From Parcubacteria group bacterium Gr01-1014_33 (GTDB lineage: Bacteria; Patescibacteriota; Minisyncoccia; Sungbacterales; HO2-52-23), in NCBI GenBank assembly GCA_007376125.1, contig VMFQ01000003.1, positions 1 through 35,208 of the forward strand: a DNA stretch of 35,208 nt, read 5' to 3'. Positions within the stretch are counted from its first letter, which is position 1, and each line of letters opens with the position of its first letter. The notes under the pieces are model-generated. The model made no database searches. It saw only the letters and a list, made by a program, of their open reading frames with translations, and was not told the DNA's origin. The translations under genes were made by a program, and so were the position numbers. Shown here piece by piece: positions 1-8,857 of this stretch.

Positions 1-2
1 TT

Positions 3-497
3 ACCACCGCGCCTTCCGGATTTGCCGAAGGGTTTATATTTACCTACTCCCGCTCTACTGGAGCGCTTACGAGAATTTTAGGCCCTTTTCTTGGGCTTAC
101 CACGACCTGGGCGCCCAACACACCGGTATTCTTTGCTTCGGCAACAAGAGAAGCCGGAAAACGGCTTGGCGCGAGCATACGAGAGGTTCCCGGCAAGTTC
201 CTCTCCGCTTTTCCCGCCACTATTGCCCAAAAATGCGCATGGGCAGACGTAAATCTGATTTATTGCGCGGTGCCACGTAGTATCCCCGAGTCTGTCTCGC
301 TTCCCGACGACTATATGCGCGGCGAATTTAATTCTTCGGATCGCATCATCTCCTTTGATCGCGTAAAAAAAGAAACAAAAGAGGTATTGAACGAAGGAAA
401 TTTTGACATGGAAAACCTCGTTACCACTAAAGACAAAAAATTCCTGTTTTTTGTGAGTAGGATAGATGGAACATTGTGGTCTCTTAAACTGGAATAG
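3..497 (+). CDS. C-terminal part of a conserved hypothetical protein (CPR-type, ends ...FLFFVSRIDGTLWSLKLE), truncated by the window start
   Basis: Frame 3 is open from base 3 to the TAG at 495-497. The listed 270..497 ORF starts at an internal GTG of this longer frame. Confidence 0.7.
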   Translation, partial: TTAPSGFAEGFIFTYSRSTGALTRILGPFLGLTTTWAPNTPVFFASATREAGKRLGASIREVPGKFLSAFPATIAQKCAWADVNLIYCAVPRSIPESVSLPDDYMRGEFNSSDRIISFDRVKKETKEVLNEGNFDMENLVTTKDKKFLFFVSRIDGTLWSLKLE

Positions 498-568
498 TAG
501 GTTGTAGGAGTTAGATTGTAGTCGCTTAATTTCTAATTTCCTACTACCTACTACCTAATTCCTACAAC

Positions 569-1063
569 CTAAGGGTACGGCTTAATCACCACCCTTCTTT
601 CCGGCTCCACACCAAACGACTCCGTAGCGATATCCGGGTATTCCGCCAACAGGAGATGGACAATCCTTCGCTCAAACGAGCTCATGGGGCGCAGGGGCAC
701 TTCTTTTTTATAGAGCCGCACTTCTTTTGCGGCGTTTTTTACGTTTTGTTTTAGGTCCTCAAGCCGCCTCATGCGATAGTCGTTTATATCCAGCGTAAAT
801 TTTTCTTCATCTTCATGTTTTTTCCATAGTATCCGTTTAAGCATATATTCAAGAGCCGCGAGGTTTGCCCCGCGCTCTCCTATAAGCATATTAGTCTGGG
901 GAACGCGGCTTGCCGGATCAGCATCCGCCGCATAGGTATTTCTAATTCTCACGCTCACACGATTTGCCCCTCCTTCGTGCACCTCAATATCCTCAATATC
1001 GTCAGAAAACCCCATAGAGCCAAGAAGTCCCCGTAATTCAGTTTTAATGCTCTCCATGTTCAT
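569..1063 (-). CDS. jag: Jag/KhpB-like R3H-domain RNA-binding protein
   Basis: 164 aa; KH-like N-terminus followed by an R3H-type C-terminus (YRMRRLEDLKQNVKNAAKEV...RPMSSFERRIVH); canonical position next to yidC/rnpA/rpmH. Confidence 0.85.
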   Translation of the reverse strand: MNMESIKTELRGLLGSMGFSDDIEDIEVHEGGANRVSVRIRNTYAADADPASRVPQTNMLIGERGANLAALEYMLKRILWKKHEDEEKFTLDINDYRMRRLEDLKQNVKNAAKEVRLYKKEVPLRPMSSFERRIVHLLLAEYPDIATESFGVEPERRVVIKPYP

Positions 1064-1082
1064 AATAACGATCCGAAGTACA

Positions 1083-1131
1083 AAGTACGAAGTACGAAGT
1101 ACGAAGTACGAAGTACGAAGTACGAAGTACG
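1083..1131. repeat. Tandem heptamer array, 7 perfect copies of AAGTACG
   Basis: Direct reading of 1083-1131. Confidence 0.97.
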
Positions 1132-1171
1132 AATAAATGCAGGATTTTCGCTTTTTCCTTCTTTTCCTTAT

Positions 1172-1213
1172 CGTAATTCGTAATTCTTACTTCGCGATTC
1201 GTACTTCGCTCTT
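1172..1213. repeat. Degenerate period-7 array CGTAATT/CGTAATT/CTTACTT/CGCGATT/CGTACTT/CGCTCTT, inverted relative to 1083-1131
   Basis: Direct reading; contains the yidC stop codon (1187-1189). Confidence 0.9.
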
Positions 1214-1915
1214 TCCAATTCTCCTCACCACCATTTCCTGGACAATACCAATAATATTAAGAACTGTCCAGTACAGAGGCAGGGCCGAGGGGAGACTCCA
1301 TGACCAAAGCAAAATAAGGCCCGGGAAAAGGTAGAGCGCTTGGTTTTGGAGGATTTGGCTGAAATCTCCTTTTGTTTTTGACGGCGGAGTACTGGGAAGT
1401 GTGAGCCGAGTTTGGAAATATTGGGTGAGGGCCGCAACCGCGCCCACCCAGATACTTCCTTTTGAAAGATCAAACACACCAAAACTTAACGGGTTAAGCG
1501 ATCCGGGGTTTTGTATAAACGAATAGAGATAACTAAGCTCGTCCGGGTTAAATCCCTTGTGAAATACCTGAAAAAGCGCGATTAAGACCGGAAGTTGGAT
1601 AATCAACGCGAGGCATCCGGAAAACGGATTTACGCGGTGTTTTGCGTAGAGCTCCATCATTGCGCGGCCCTGTTTTTCCTTGTCGTTTTTGAATGTTTCT
1701 TGGATTTTTTTGATCTCCGGCTGGAGTGCGGCAAGCGCGCGTTGGGCTTTCTGCCCTTTCCACAGAAACGGGGTAAGCGCGACGCGGATAACCATAGTGA
1801 GAAGTATTATTGAGACCCCAAGATCATGCACCGGAAGCGCCGTATAAAAAAAGACAAGCCCGTTAAAAAGAGGGCGATAGAGAAGTTCGATGTAAAGTGA
1901 AGACAAGATAGACAA
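1187..1915 (-). CDS. yidC: YidC/Oxa1-family membrane protein insertase (short form), TTG start
   Basis: 242 aa with YidC core motifs (LYRPLFNGLVFFY, DLGVSIILLTMVIRVALTPF, NPFSGCLALIIQLPVLIALFQVF); synteny with jag and yidD. Confidence 0.93.
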   Translation of the reverse strand: MSILSSLYIELLYRPLFNGLVFFYTALPVHDLGVSIILLTMVIRVALTPFLWKGQKAQRALAALQPEIKKIQETFKNDKEKQGRAMMELYAKHRVNPFSGCLALIIQLPVLIALFQVFHKGFNPDELSYLYSFIQNPGSLNPLSFGVFDLSKGSIWVGAVAALTQYFQTRLTLPSTPPSKTKGDFSQILQNQALYLFPGLILLWSWSLPSALPLYWTVLNIIGIVQEMVVRRIGKSEVRIAK

Positions 1916-1916
1916 C

Positions 1917-1998
1917 GAATTAGGAATTAGGAATTAGGAATTAGGAATTAAGAGAAAAGTCTTCCTTTTCCTAATTCTTAATTCGTGATTCCTGACTC
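1917..1998. repeat. Two inverted period-7 arms: (GAATTAG)4-5 and CCTAATT/CTTAATT/CGTGATT/CCTGACT
   Basis: Direct reading; the right arm encodes the last residues of YidD. Confidence 0.9.
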
Positions 1999-2252
1999 CT
2001 CTTTTTTATGGGGTCATACCCTCCGGCGCTCCACGGATGACAGCGAAGAATCCTCTTTAAGGAAACCATACTTCCGTCTAATAGTCCATATTGACGGATT
2101 GCCTCCGCGCTATACTCTGAACAAGAAGGGAAAAAACAACAACGCGATCTGCCAAATAGTTGTTTTCCCGCCCCATGATCCGGAGAACAGAGTATTTGAT
2201 AGACACGTATGAGAGCGCGCGCCGTTTCAATTGATAATTTTTTCTTTTGCAT
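1971..2252 (-). CDS. yidD: YidD membrane protein insertion efficiency factor (start trimmed to [19 protein letters not shown])
   Basis: YidD signature [50 protein letters not shown]; overlaps the rnpA 3' end. Confidence 0.92.
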   Translation of the reverse strand: MQKKKLSIETARALIRVYQILCSPDHGAGKQLFGRSRCCFFPSCSEYSAEAIRQYGLLDGSMVSLKRILRCHPWSAGGYDPIKKRSQESRIKN

Positions 2253-2559
2253 TTGTGAGTTCCTTATAGAAATCGTTACGCGGAAGCGCCCACGCGGATT
2301 TCTTAAAAATAAAAGCGACATCCAGAGAAACATCGGTAAGAGGAAAAAATTTGCGTATCCACTCTCGGCTGCGCCTTCTTACCATGTTTCTCTTCACCGC
2401 CCGCTTTTCCGCGCTCTTTGCGGCGATAAAGGCAAACCGCGAATAGAGCAATTTATTTTTTCTTACTATAATGCGGAACGCGGGTGTTTCAATTCTTTTC
2501 CCGGCTTTAAAAAGAAGCTGGAAGTCTTTTTTGCTCCTTAACCTATATATACGCTTCAT
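2227..2559 (-). CDS. rnpA: Ribonuclease P protein component
   Basis: RnpA features ([44 protein letters not shown]); located between rpmH and yidD. Confidence 0.93.
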   Translation of the reverse strand: MKRIYRLRSKKDFQLLFKAGKRIETPAFRIIVRKNKLLYSRFAFIAAKSAEKRAVKRNMVRRRSREWIRKFFPLTDVSLDVAFIFKKSAWALPRNDFYKELTNAKEKIIN

Positions 2560-2653
2560 AGTATCAAGAAACTGTTTGAAAAGTCACCTTCTTGGATGTA
2601 TATAGTTAAAATGCCCCAAGAGAAGATTTCCCATAGGCGCGAAAAAGCTCGGG

Positions 2654-2788
2654 TTATACGGTAAGTTTCTTTCTGTTCTTTCTGCGCCGCCTTGAGAGCA
2701 CGCGTCTGCCCGAAGGACGTTCCATGCGGCTGCGGAATCCGTGCGCCCGCTTCCTTTTTACTTTTGACGGATGATAGGTAAACGACAT
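2654..2788 (-). CDS. rpmH: 50S ribosomal protein bL34
   Basis: My translation of the minus strand: [44 protein letters not shown], 44 aa and so below the ORF-track cutoff; canonical rpmH-rnpA-yidD-yidC-jag order. Confidence 0.95.
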   Translation of the reverse strand: MSFTYHPSKVKRKRAHGFRSRMERPSGRRVLSRRRRKNRKKLTV

Positions 2789-3024
2789 AACAAAATAATT
2801 CCTAATTCCTAATTCCTAATTCCTAATTCCTAATTCCTAATTCCTAATTCGGTTATCCCCATATCATCCACATTCTTTCCACAGTTGCTTTGTTCTATGA
2901 GCGTGCAGGAGTGTGCTATACTTATTGTATACGTACTCTACGGTTTTTACAAGATAGGGAAGTCAGGCACAACCGCTCAAAACAGCAGTATACCAAAGGG
3001 GATTAGTTAAATTTTATCGCATCT
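2789..3024. other. oriC: Putative oriC (rpmH-dnaA intergenic region)
   Basis: DnaA-box-like 9-mers TTATCCCCA (2853-2861), TCATCCACA (2864-2872) and CTTTCCACA (2875-2883) at exact 11-bp spacing, next to an A/T-rich heptamer array and dnaA. Confidence 0.7.
2797..2850. repeat. Tandem heptamer array, 7 perfect copies of AATTCCT (2797-2845) plus a partial copy
   Basis: Direct reading. Confidence 0.97.
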
Positions 3025-4407
3025 ATGGAAAAGGAGGAATTGTGGCACACGGTGCTCGCAAAATTGGAGCTTGATATATCTCGTCCTAATTTCCTGACAT
3101 GGTTCCAGGAAACGGGTATTATGCATTTAGAGGATGGGGTCGCGACAATTTCCGTGCCAAACATATTTGTAAAAGAGTGGCTGCAGAACAAGTACCATAA
3201 AGTTATACTTCATACGCTCCGCGCCATTACCCCCGACGTAAAAGACTTGGTATATAATATTGGGAAGCTTGATGATGCGGCAGGATTCCCGTTTATACGA
3301 CATCACGGGGCGCCGCGAAAAAAGATGTTTTCTCCTCAATTTATCGAGGATGCGCTTGCCATAAAGGACCTTGCGGTAAATCCAATTACCAATCTTAATC
3401 CGCGCTACACGTTTGATTCTTTCATTGTGGGCTCATTTAACGAGCTTGCGCACGCGGCGGCGCAGTCCGTTATCAAGAACCCCGGACTTGCGTATAACCC
3501 CTTTTTCATATACGGGGGAGTGGGCCTTGGGAAAACACATCTTATGCAGGCCGTGGGAAACGAGATATTACGCTATTCCCCTTCGGCAAAAATCCGGTAT
3601 GTCCCATCAGAGCGGTATATGGGCGAGATTGTTGAGGCGCTCAAAACCCAACAGATGAATAAACTAAAGGACAAGTATAGAGAAGTGGATCTTTTGGTTG
3701 TGGACGACATCCAATTTATTGCCCGCACCGAAAAAATGCAGGAGGAGTTTTTCCACACATTTAACACGCTTTACGAACGGAATAAGCAGATTATTATTTC
3801 TTCCGACCGGCCGCCGCATGCGATCTCAACCCTTGAGGAACGGCTTCGCTCACGTTTTGAGGGCGGGATGATCGCAGATATCGGCCTTCCTGATTTTGAA
3901 ACGCGGCTTTTAATTTTAAAAACAAAAATTGACGTTAAGAAAGCGGACGTCCCCGAAGAGGTGCTCCGTTATCTTGCGGAAAAGATAAAAAATAACATCA
4001 GAGAACTTGAGGGGGCGCTCAACCGCGTTATTATTGAATCAAAAGTTTCCAACGCACCCATAACGGTGGACACCGCTAAAAAATCGGTGCTAAGCCATCT
4101 CGCGGCCCCCAAAAAATTTATTTCCGCGAAAAAAATAATAAAAGCGGTTGCGGAGTTTTATGATATGGATGAGCGCGAGCTTCTCCGTCGCTCCCGAAAA
4201 AAAGATGTGGTGAGGCCGAGACAAATCGCGATGTATCTTATGCGCGAAGAATTAAAAAGTTCTTACCCGTCTATCGGAGATAAGTTTGGCGGCAGGGACC
4301 ACACTACCGCGATTCACTCCTGTGAAAAAGTTGCGAAAGACTTGTTGGCAAACCCTGAATTTGAGGAGGAGATCCGCGCGATCCGCGATAAAGTTTTCGC
4401 AAAGTAG
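3025..4407 (+). CDS. dnaA: Chromosomal replication initiator protein DnaA
   Basis: 460 aa; Walker A GGVGLGKTHLMQAVGNE, Walker B LLVVDDIQFI, C-terminal DnaA-box binding motif FGGRDHTTAIHSCEKV. Confidence 0.98.
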   Translation: MEKEELWHTVLAKLELDISRPNFLTWFQETGIMHLEDGVATISVPNIFVKEWLQNKYHKVILHTLRAITPDVKDLVYNIGKLDDAAGFPFIRHHGAPRKKMFSPQFIEDALAIKDLAVNPITNLNPRYTFDSFIVGSFNELAHAAAQSVIKNPGLAYNPFFIYGGVGLGKTHLMQAVGNEILRYSPSAKIRYVPSERYMGEIVEALKTQQMNKLKDKYREVDLLVVDDIQFIARTEKMQEEFFHTFNTLYERNKQIIISSDRPPHAISTLEERLRSRFEGGMIADIGLPDFETRLLILKTKIDVKKADVPEEVLRYLAEKIKNNIRELEGALNRVIIESKVSNAPITVDTAKKSVLSHLAAPKKFISAKKIIKAVAEFYDMDERELLRRSRKKDVVRPRQIAMYLMREELKSSYPSIGDKFGGRDHTTAIHSCEKVAKDLLANPEFEEEIRAIRDKVFAK

Positions 4408-4655
4408 TCCGAGTGAGAAAGTTATCTCCATATTTTCACCCGGTTCTTCCTGCATTTTCCGCTTGTTCTCCACAGGTTTTCAGAGTGATTATTGGACAAA
4501 ATGGCTTTACATAAAGCATTTTACTGGGGTGTGTGAAAAGAAGCAGTGGCAGTAATAACAACAATAAGTAAGTATATTAAATTAATTTATTATTGTTATT
4601 GGAGGGTGCACTCTGCGTTATGCGGGCACATCCATAATGGCGTAAAAACAACACT

Positions 4656-5756
4656 ATGAAGTTTACCTGCCTTAAAAACTCGCTTGAGCGCGCGCTTGCT
4701 ACAGCGGAGAGATTTGCCGGAAAGAATGTGACACTTCCGGTGCTCTCCCACGTGCTTCTTGAGACGGACGCCAACCTCCTGCGCCTGACCGCCACCAATC
4801 TTGAATACGCGGTCCAGCTTGATGTACGTGGGACCGGCGGGTCTCCGGGACGGGCCGCGATCCCTGCAAAAGTGGCAAGCGCGCTCATGCAGTCTATACA
4901 AGAAGACAAAGTGGAGCTTTCTGATAAACAGAAAAATATCATTATAAAAACCGACGCGCGCGAGATACGAATAAACGGAGTGGATCCGGAAGAGTTTCCT
5001 CTGCTCCCAAAAATTAAAAAAACTCTGTCGCTTCGCGTACGCGCAGAGACGCTCTGCCGCGGCATTGAACAAGTGCTTCCCGCCTCTTCACCTTCCGAGT
5101 TTAAACCCGAACTTGCCGGTGTATTTTTTTCAGCCACCCAAGAAGAACTTCGTCTTGCCGCAACCGACACGTTTCGTCTTGCCGAGAAAATAATCCCTTT
5201 GAGCGTAAAAAGAAAAGAAGACGAAGTGTCGTTTATCCTTCCGCACCGCGTCTGCCAAGAAGTGGGGAGGGTATTTAGTGATCGCGATGATGATGTGATA
5301 CTATGGCTCGGAGATAACCAAGCAGTATTTGAAAGCGAAGGCATAACAGTTATTTCGCGCTTAGTTGAGGGAACGTATCCGGACTATGTGCGGATCATCC
5401 CCAAAACATTTGAGACCACGAGTTTTCTTCCGCGCGAAGAGACGCTCCTGGCGGTGCGTGCGTCAAGCATCTTCGCGTCTCGCCTTGAGGAAGTAAGCTT
5501 GCGGTTCCATACCGATGTATTAGAGATAGAATCCGCAAATACGGAAGTGGGGGAACATAAAACAAAAATCAGCGTAAAAAAAACCGGGAACGACAACAAG
5601 GCGAGCTTTAATTATCACTACCTCTTAGACGGGCTTCGCGCGCTTGAAGGGGAAGATTTCTTTATTGGGATCAATAACGAAAACTCTCCTTCGCTTTTAA
5701 AAAACAAAGAAGACACTTCGTTCCTCTACGTGATTATGCCGATACGGATCACTTGA
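4656..5756 (+). CDS. dnaN: DNA polymerase III beta sliding clamp
   Basis: 366 aa; MKFTCLKNSLERAL..., RGTGGSPGRAAIPAKV, C-terminal YVIMPIRI; directly downstream of dnaA. Confidence 0.96.
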   Translation: MKFTCLKNSLERALATAERFAGKNVTLPVLSHVLLETDANLLRLTATNLEYAVQLDVRGTGGSPGRAAIPAKVASALMQSIQEDKVELSDKQKNIIIKTDAREIRINGVDPEEFPLLPKIKKTLSLRVRAETLCRGIEQVLPASSPSEFKPELAGVFFSATQEELRLAATDTFRLAEKIIPLSVKRKEDEVSFILPHRVCQEVGRVFSDRDDDVILWLGDNQAVFESEGITVISRLVEGTYPDYVRIIPKTFETTSFLPREETLLAVRASSIFASRLEEVSLRFHTDVLEIESANTEVGEHKTKISVKKTGNDNKASFNYHYLLDGLRALEGEDFFIGINNENSPSLLKNKEDTSFLYVIMPIRIT

Positions 5757-5796
5757 GTATAGACCTGTTGCGGTAACCCCACACACCCCTTGTTCC

Positions 5797-5844
5797 GTCA
5801 TTGCGATCCAGCACCTTTCGCGAAAGGGGCTGGATCGCAATGAC
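5797..5844. repeat. 48-nt near-perfect palindrome GTCATTGCGATCCAGC...GCTGGATCGCAATGAC (REP-like)
   Basis: 24-nt arms with one mismatch; shares its GTCATTGCGA end with the repeats at 15717 and 21338. Confidence 0.9.
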
Positions 5845-5860
5845 ATGGCGGTGACGGGTT

Positions 5861-5910
5861 ACCTATTGCACAATAATTTCTGTAACGAAAAGGATTATTG
5901 TGCAATAGGT
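5861..5910. terminator. Hairpin between convergent dnaN and PBP genes (17-bp perfect stem ACCTATTGCACAATAAT)
   Basis: 5861-5877 pairs perfectly with 5894-5910; the right arm encodes the last PBP codons. There is no long T-run, so terminator function is inferred. Confidence 0.55.
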
Positions 5911-8447
5911 TGTATCGTGATTACCCGTTCCGCAACTTCTTTATTCCCCACACTGTCGTATGCGGTTATCCGCAATTGGTGGGTGCCCGGGAGAAGGGAG
6001 TCGCGCACCGGGAACACCATTACTCCCCCGAGAAGCGGGGCAGTTTTTGACTCAACAAGTTCGTCGTCTATAAAAAATGATACTTCGCGCAAAGGGAAAA
6101 AGGACGTAACATTTGCCGGGACATCGGAAAGCGTCGCGATCTCGTTTTCTGCCAGATCAATAGTGATCTTTGGTTTTTTACTTGGGGTATGGACATCGTC
6201 CTCTCCTTCAATGAGTGCCTGTATTGGGGCGGGATGGACGTTCATCCATTGGATAATGCTTTCCTGCCAGTTTTTATATTGTGGATCGTCAAAGGGGTCT
6301 GCGGGCGGCGGGCCCAAAGGATCGTCTTTTTTGATAAACGCGAGTAGGGAGCGCGTCTCGCCTTGGCACACTTCTTCCACGAGCTCGGGCGGAGTGTATT
6401 CGGTTGCGCGTTTTTTTGAAATGCGATCAATGCGAACGGGCGTACCCGCGCAAAGCATCCCGCGGAGCGCGGATTTTTCAGGGAGCGTTTTTTCAGGCGG
6501 AGAAAAGGATTCGGGAGGCGTAGAGGAAATCGCAAAATCCATAAAACTTCGCCATAAAGGCGCCGCAACCATTACCGAAAGTCCGGCTTTATTCATTGCG
6601 GTATTGTTGCTGTTTCCTACCCATACGCCGGCAACGAGCGATGGGGTGTAGCCAATCGTCCATGCGTCGCGGTAGTCCTGTGTGGTGCCAGTTTTTGCCG
6701 CAACCTGGCGGTCCGGGAAATAGAGCGAACTGGTCCGGCTAAATACCGGAACGCGGGATTCGTTGTCTGAAAGCACGTCATTTATTGTTTGGGCGACAGA
6801 AGTGTCCAGCGCCGGAGCGGAAGCATTCTTTGTTTCTTCAAGGACTTGTCCTTGGGAGTTTTCAATACGGAGCACCGCGGTTTTTTGGTGGAGAATGCCT
6901 TCCTGGGCAAATGCGCCAAACGCCGAAGTCATGTCAAGAAGCGTTACCTCCGCTCCTCCAAGAACAAGCGCCAGGCCATAGCGCCCTGGATCATCGGCAA
7001 GAGTGGTAATCCCCATGTCTTTTGCGGTTTGGATAGAATCGGCAATCCCCGCAAGATACAGGAGCTCAACCGAAGGAACGTTGAGCGATTGCGCGAGCGC
7101 TCTTCGCAAAGACACCGGACCGCGAAACGTATTGTCGTAGTTTTTGGGGTGGTAGCACTCTTTTAGATCACGGATGAGAGGTCCCGGGGTCCCGTCAGAA
7201 TTACATCCAGGGTTAAACTCGGTGGGTGCGTCAAAAAGCACGGTTTCCGGCGCGTATCCTTTTTTAAACGCGGTTGCGTACACAAAGGGCTTAAACGCAG
7301 AGCCCGGCTGGCGCGGACGTATTGTCACGTTTACGTGCGGATCAAATTTGCACGTAGCGCCCGCCGTGCAACCCTCCGGGCGCGGTTTGGTAAAATAGTC
7401 GCGCGATCCCACCATGCTTACGATTTCTCCGGTTTTGGGGTCCAGCGCAACAAGAGCGGCGTTATACGCCTGCACGAGCTTTTCATTTTTTTCCGCGCCC
7501 TCCTTGATTATTTTCTCGGCTTGTTCTTGGAGCCGCCAGTCAAGAGTGGTGGTAACCCGAAGTCCGCCGCGCTCCACAAAATCTTCCCCGTATTTTTCAT
7601 TGATATATTCCCGCACATACATTACAAAATGCGGAGCGCGAATGGATTCATGGGGAGGAGTGAACACAAGCACACTTTTTTTCGCCTGCTCCACCTTTTC
7701 CGCGCTTACAAGCCCAAGCGCTCCGACTCTCTCAAGAATGCGGTCTTTTTGAGCAAGGAGCGCGTCTTTATGCGAGCCGTACGGTGAATAGTAGGTGGGC
7801 GCTTTCGGGAGCACGGCAAGCGTCGCCGCTTCGGCGAGGGTAATTTCTTGAATTGGTTTCCCGAAATAGGTTTGCGCGGCCGCGGCAACTCCGTACGAGT
7901 TTGCGCCGTACGGAATCTGGTTTAAATAAAGTTCCAAAATTTCGTCTTTAGAATATTTCCGTTCTATTAAAACCGCAAGAATCGCCTCTTTAAATTTTCT
8001 CGCATACGTTTTTTCTGCGGAGAGGAGCGAATTTTTTACCAATTGCTGGGTAATGGTAGACCCTCCTTGAGAGGCGGCACCACTTTGGATATTGGTAATG
8101 AGCGCGCGGATAACGCCGCGCCAATCAAGGCCCGGGTGTTCGTAAAAATGCGCGTCTTCCGCCGCGATCGCCGCTATGCGCACTTCTTGAGGGATGTCGC
8201 GAAGTGGGACAACGGTTCTTTTTTCTTCTCCATGGATCTCGTACAAAAGCACGGTTCCGGTCCGATCGTATATTTTTGTGGATTCGGCGACCGCGCGGTG
8301 TGTGATACTCTCGGGCCCGGGAAGATTTTTTACGAGCGAGTACGCGCTCCATGCGCCTGCGAAAAATACCGCAAAAAAAACCGTCAAGACAAAAAAAACG
8401 GCGGTGCGCCGCGCTCTGGTGTTTTTCCGAGGGTGTAGGCGTCTCAT
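5895..8447 (-). CDS. Class A penicillin-binding protein (PBP1A family transglycosylase/transpeptidase)
   Basis: 850 aa; GT51 motifs (EDAHFYEHPGLDWRGVIRA, GGSTITQQLVKN, RKFKEAILAVLIERKYSKDEILELYLNQIPYG), transpeptidase motifs (RQPGSAFKPFVY, SLNVPSVELL, AAKTGTTQDYRDAW). Confidence 0.96.
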   Translation of the reverse strand: MRRLHPRKNTRARRTAVFFVLTVFFAVFFAGAWSAYSLVKNLPGPESITHRAVAESTKIYDRTGTVLLYEIHGEEKRTVVPLRDIPQEVRIAAIAAEDAHFYEHPGLDWRGVIRALITNIQSGAASQGGSTITQQLVKNSLLSAEKTYARKFKEAILAVLIERKYSKDEILELYLNQIPYGANSYGVAAAAQTYFGKPIQEITLAEAATLAVLPKAPTYYSPYGSHKDALLAQKDRILERVGALGLVSAEKVEQAKKSVLVFTPPHESIRAPHFVMYVREYINEKYGEDFVERGGLRVTTTLDWRLQEQAEKIIKEGAEKNEKLVQAYNAALVALDPKTGEIVSMVGSRDYFTKPRPEGCTAGATCKFDPHVNVTIRPRQPGSAFKPFVYATAFKKGYAPETVLFDAPTEFNPGCNSDGTPGPLIRDLKECYHPKNYDNTFRGPVSLRRALAQSLNVPSVELLYLAGIADSIQTAKDMGITTLADDPGRYGLALVLGGAEVTLLDMTSAFGAFAQEGILHQKTAVLRIENSQGQVLEETKNASAPALDTSVAQTINDVLSDNESRVPVFSRTSSLYFPDRQVAAKTGTTQDYRDAWTIGYTPSLVAGVWVGNSNNTAMNKAGLSVMVAAPLWRSFMDFAISSTPPESFSPPEKTLPEKSALRGMLCAGTPVRIDRISKKRATEYTPPELVEEVCQGETRSLLAFIKKDDPLGPPPADPFDDPQYKNWQESIIQWMNVHPAPIQALIEGEDDVHTPSKKPKITIDLAENEIATLSDVPANVTSFFPLREVSFFIDDELVESKTAPLLGGVMVFPVRDSLLPGTHQLRITAYDSVGNKEVAERVITIQPIAQ

Positions 8448-8481
8448 GCCGTTATTATACCAAGAAAGTATGGTTTTTCAA
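8448..8481 (-). promoter_or_regulatory. Promoter of the PBP gene: TTGAAA-16 nt-TATAAT with extended TGG, -10 element 6 nt from the ATG
   Basis: Minus strand reads TTGAAAaaccatactttcttggTATAATaacggcATG. Confidence 0.7.
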
Positions 8482-8530
8482 GAGAGCCCGAAAACAATTT
8501 GATTGCGCATCAAAAACAACAGCGGGCTGG

Positions 8531-8842
8531 TTAAGCCGCGCGTACGGGTTCCATAAGCTCTAATTTTAACCTCAATGTTTCTTCCAGCGCTATATCCTCA
8601 AAATCAGGAACATTGATTCGTAAAAACTCCATTCGTTCTTTCTCTGACGAATCACGGTTGCCAAAGAGAAGTTCAAACTCTGTCTGTTTTCCTCCATTAA
8701 GCCGCTGTTTTATGCGATCCGCGACTTCCCCCAATACAATAGTTGATACTTTTTCAAGCATCTCTCTTTTCTCGTCTTCCGAAGCATTGGTAAGCCCCAG
8801 AGGGCCTAAGATATCAAATTGAAGAATGGTTTTAAGATCCAT
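8531..8842 (-). CDS. Small acidic conserved hypothetical protein (103 aa; possibly the CPR DUF5663 type)
   Basis: Clean ORF with plausible composition, no competing gene on the other strand. Family assignment is from memory only. Confidence 0.55.
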   Translation of the reverse strand: MDLKTILQFDILGPLGLTNASEDEKREMLEKVSTIVLGEVADRIKQRLNGGKQTEFELLFGNRDSSEKERMEFLRINVPDFEDIALEETLRLKLELMEPVRAA

Positions 8843-8857
8843 TGTGCGAGAACTATT

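Noticed and set aside
1083-1131. CRISPR array
   Set aside because: The units are 7 nt with no spacers, and no cas genes are present. These are simple tandem heptamers.
5845-8442. Plus-strand ORFs (268 aa, 150 aa, 131 aa and others) opposite the PBP gene
   Set aside because: They are antisense shadows of the 850-aa class A PBP.
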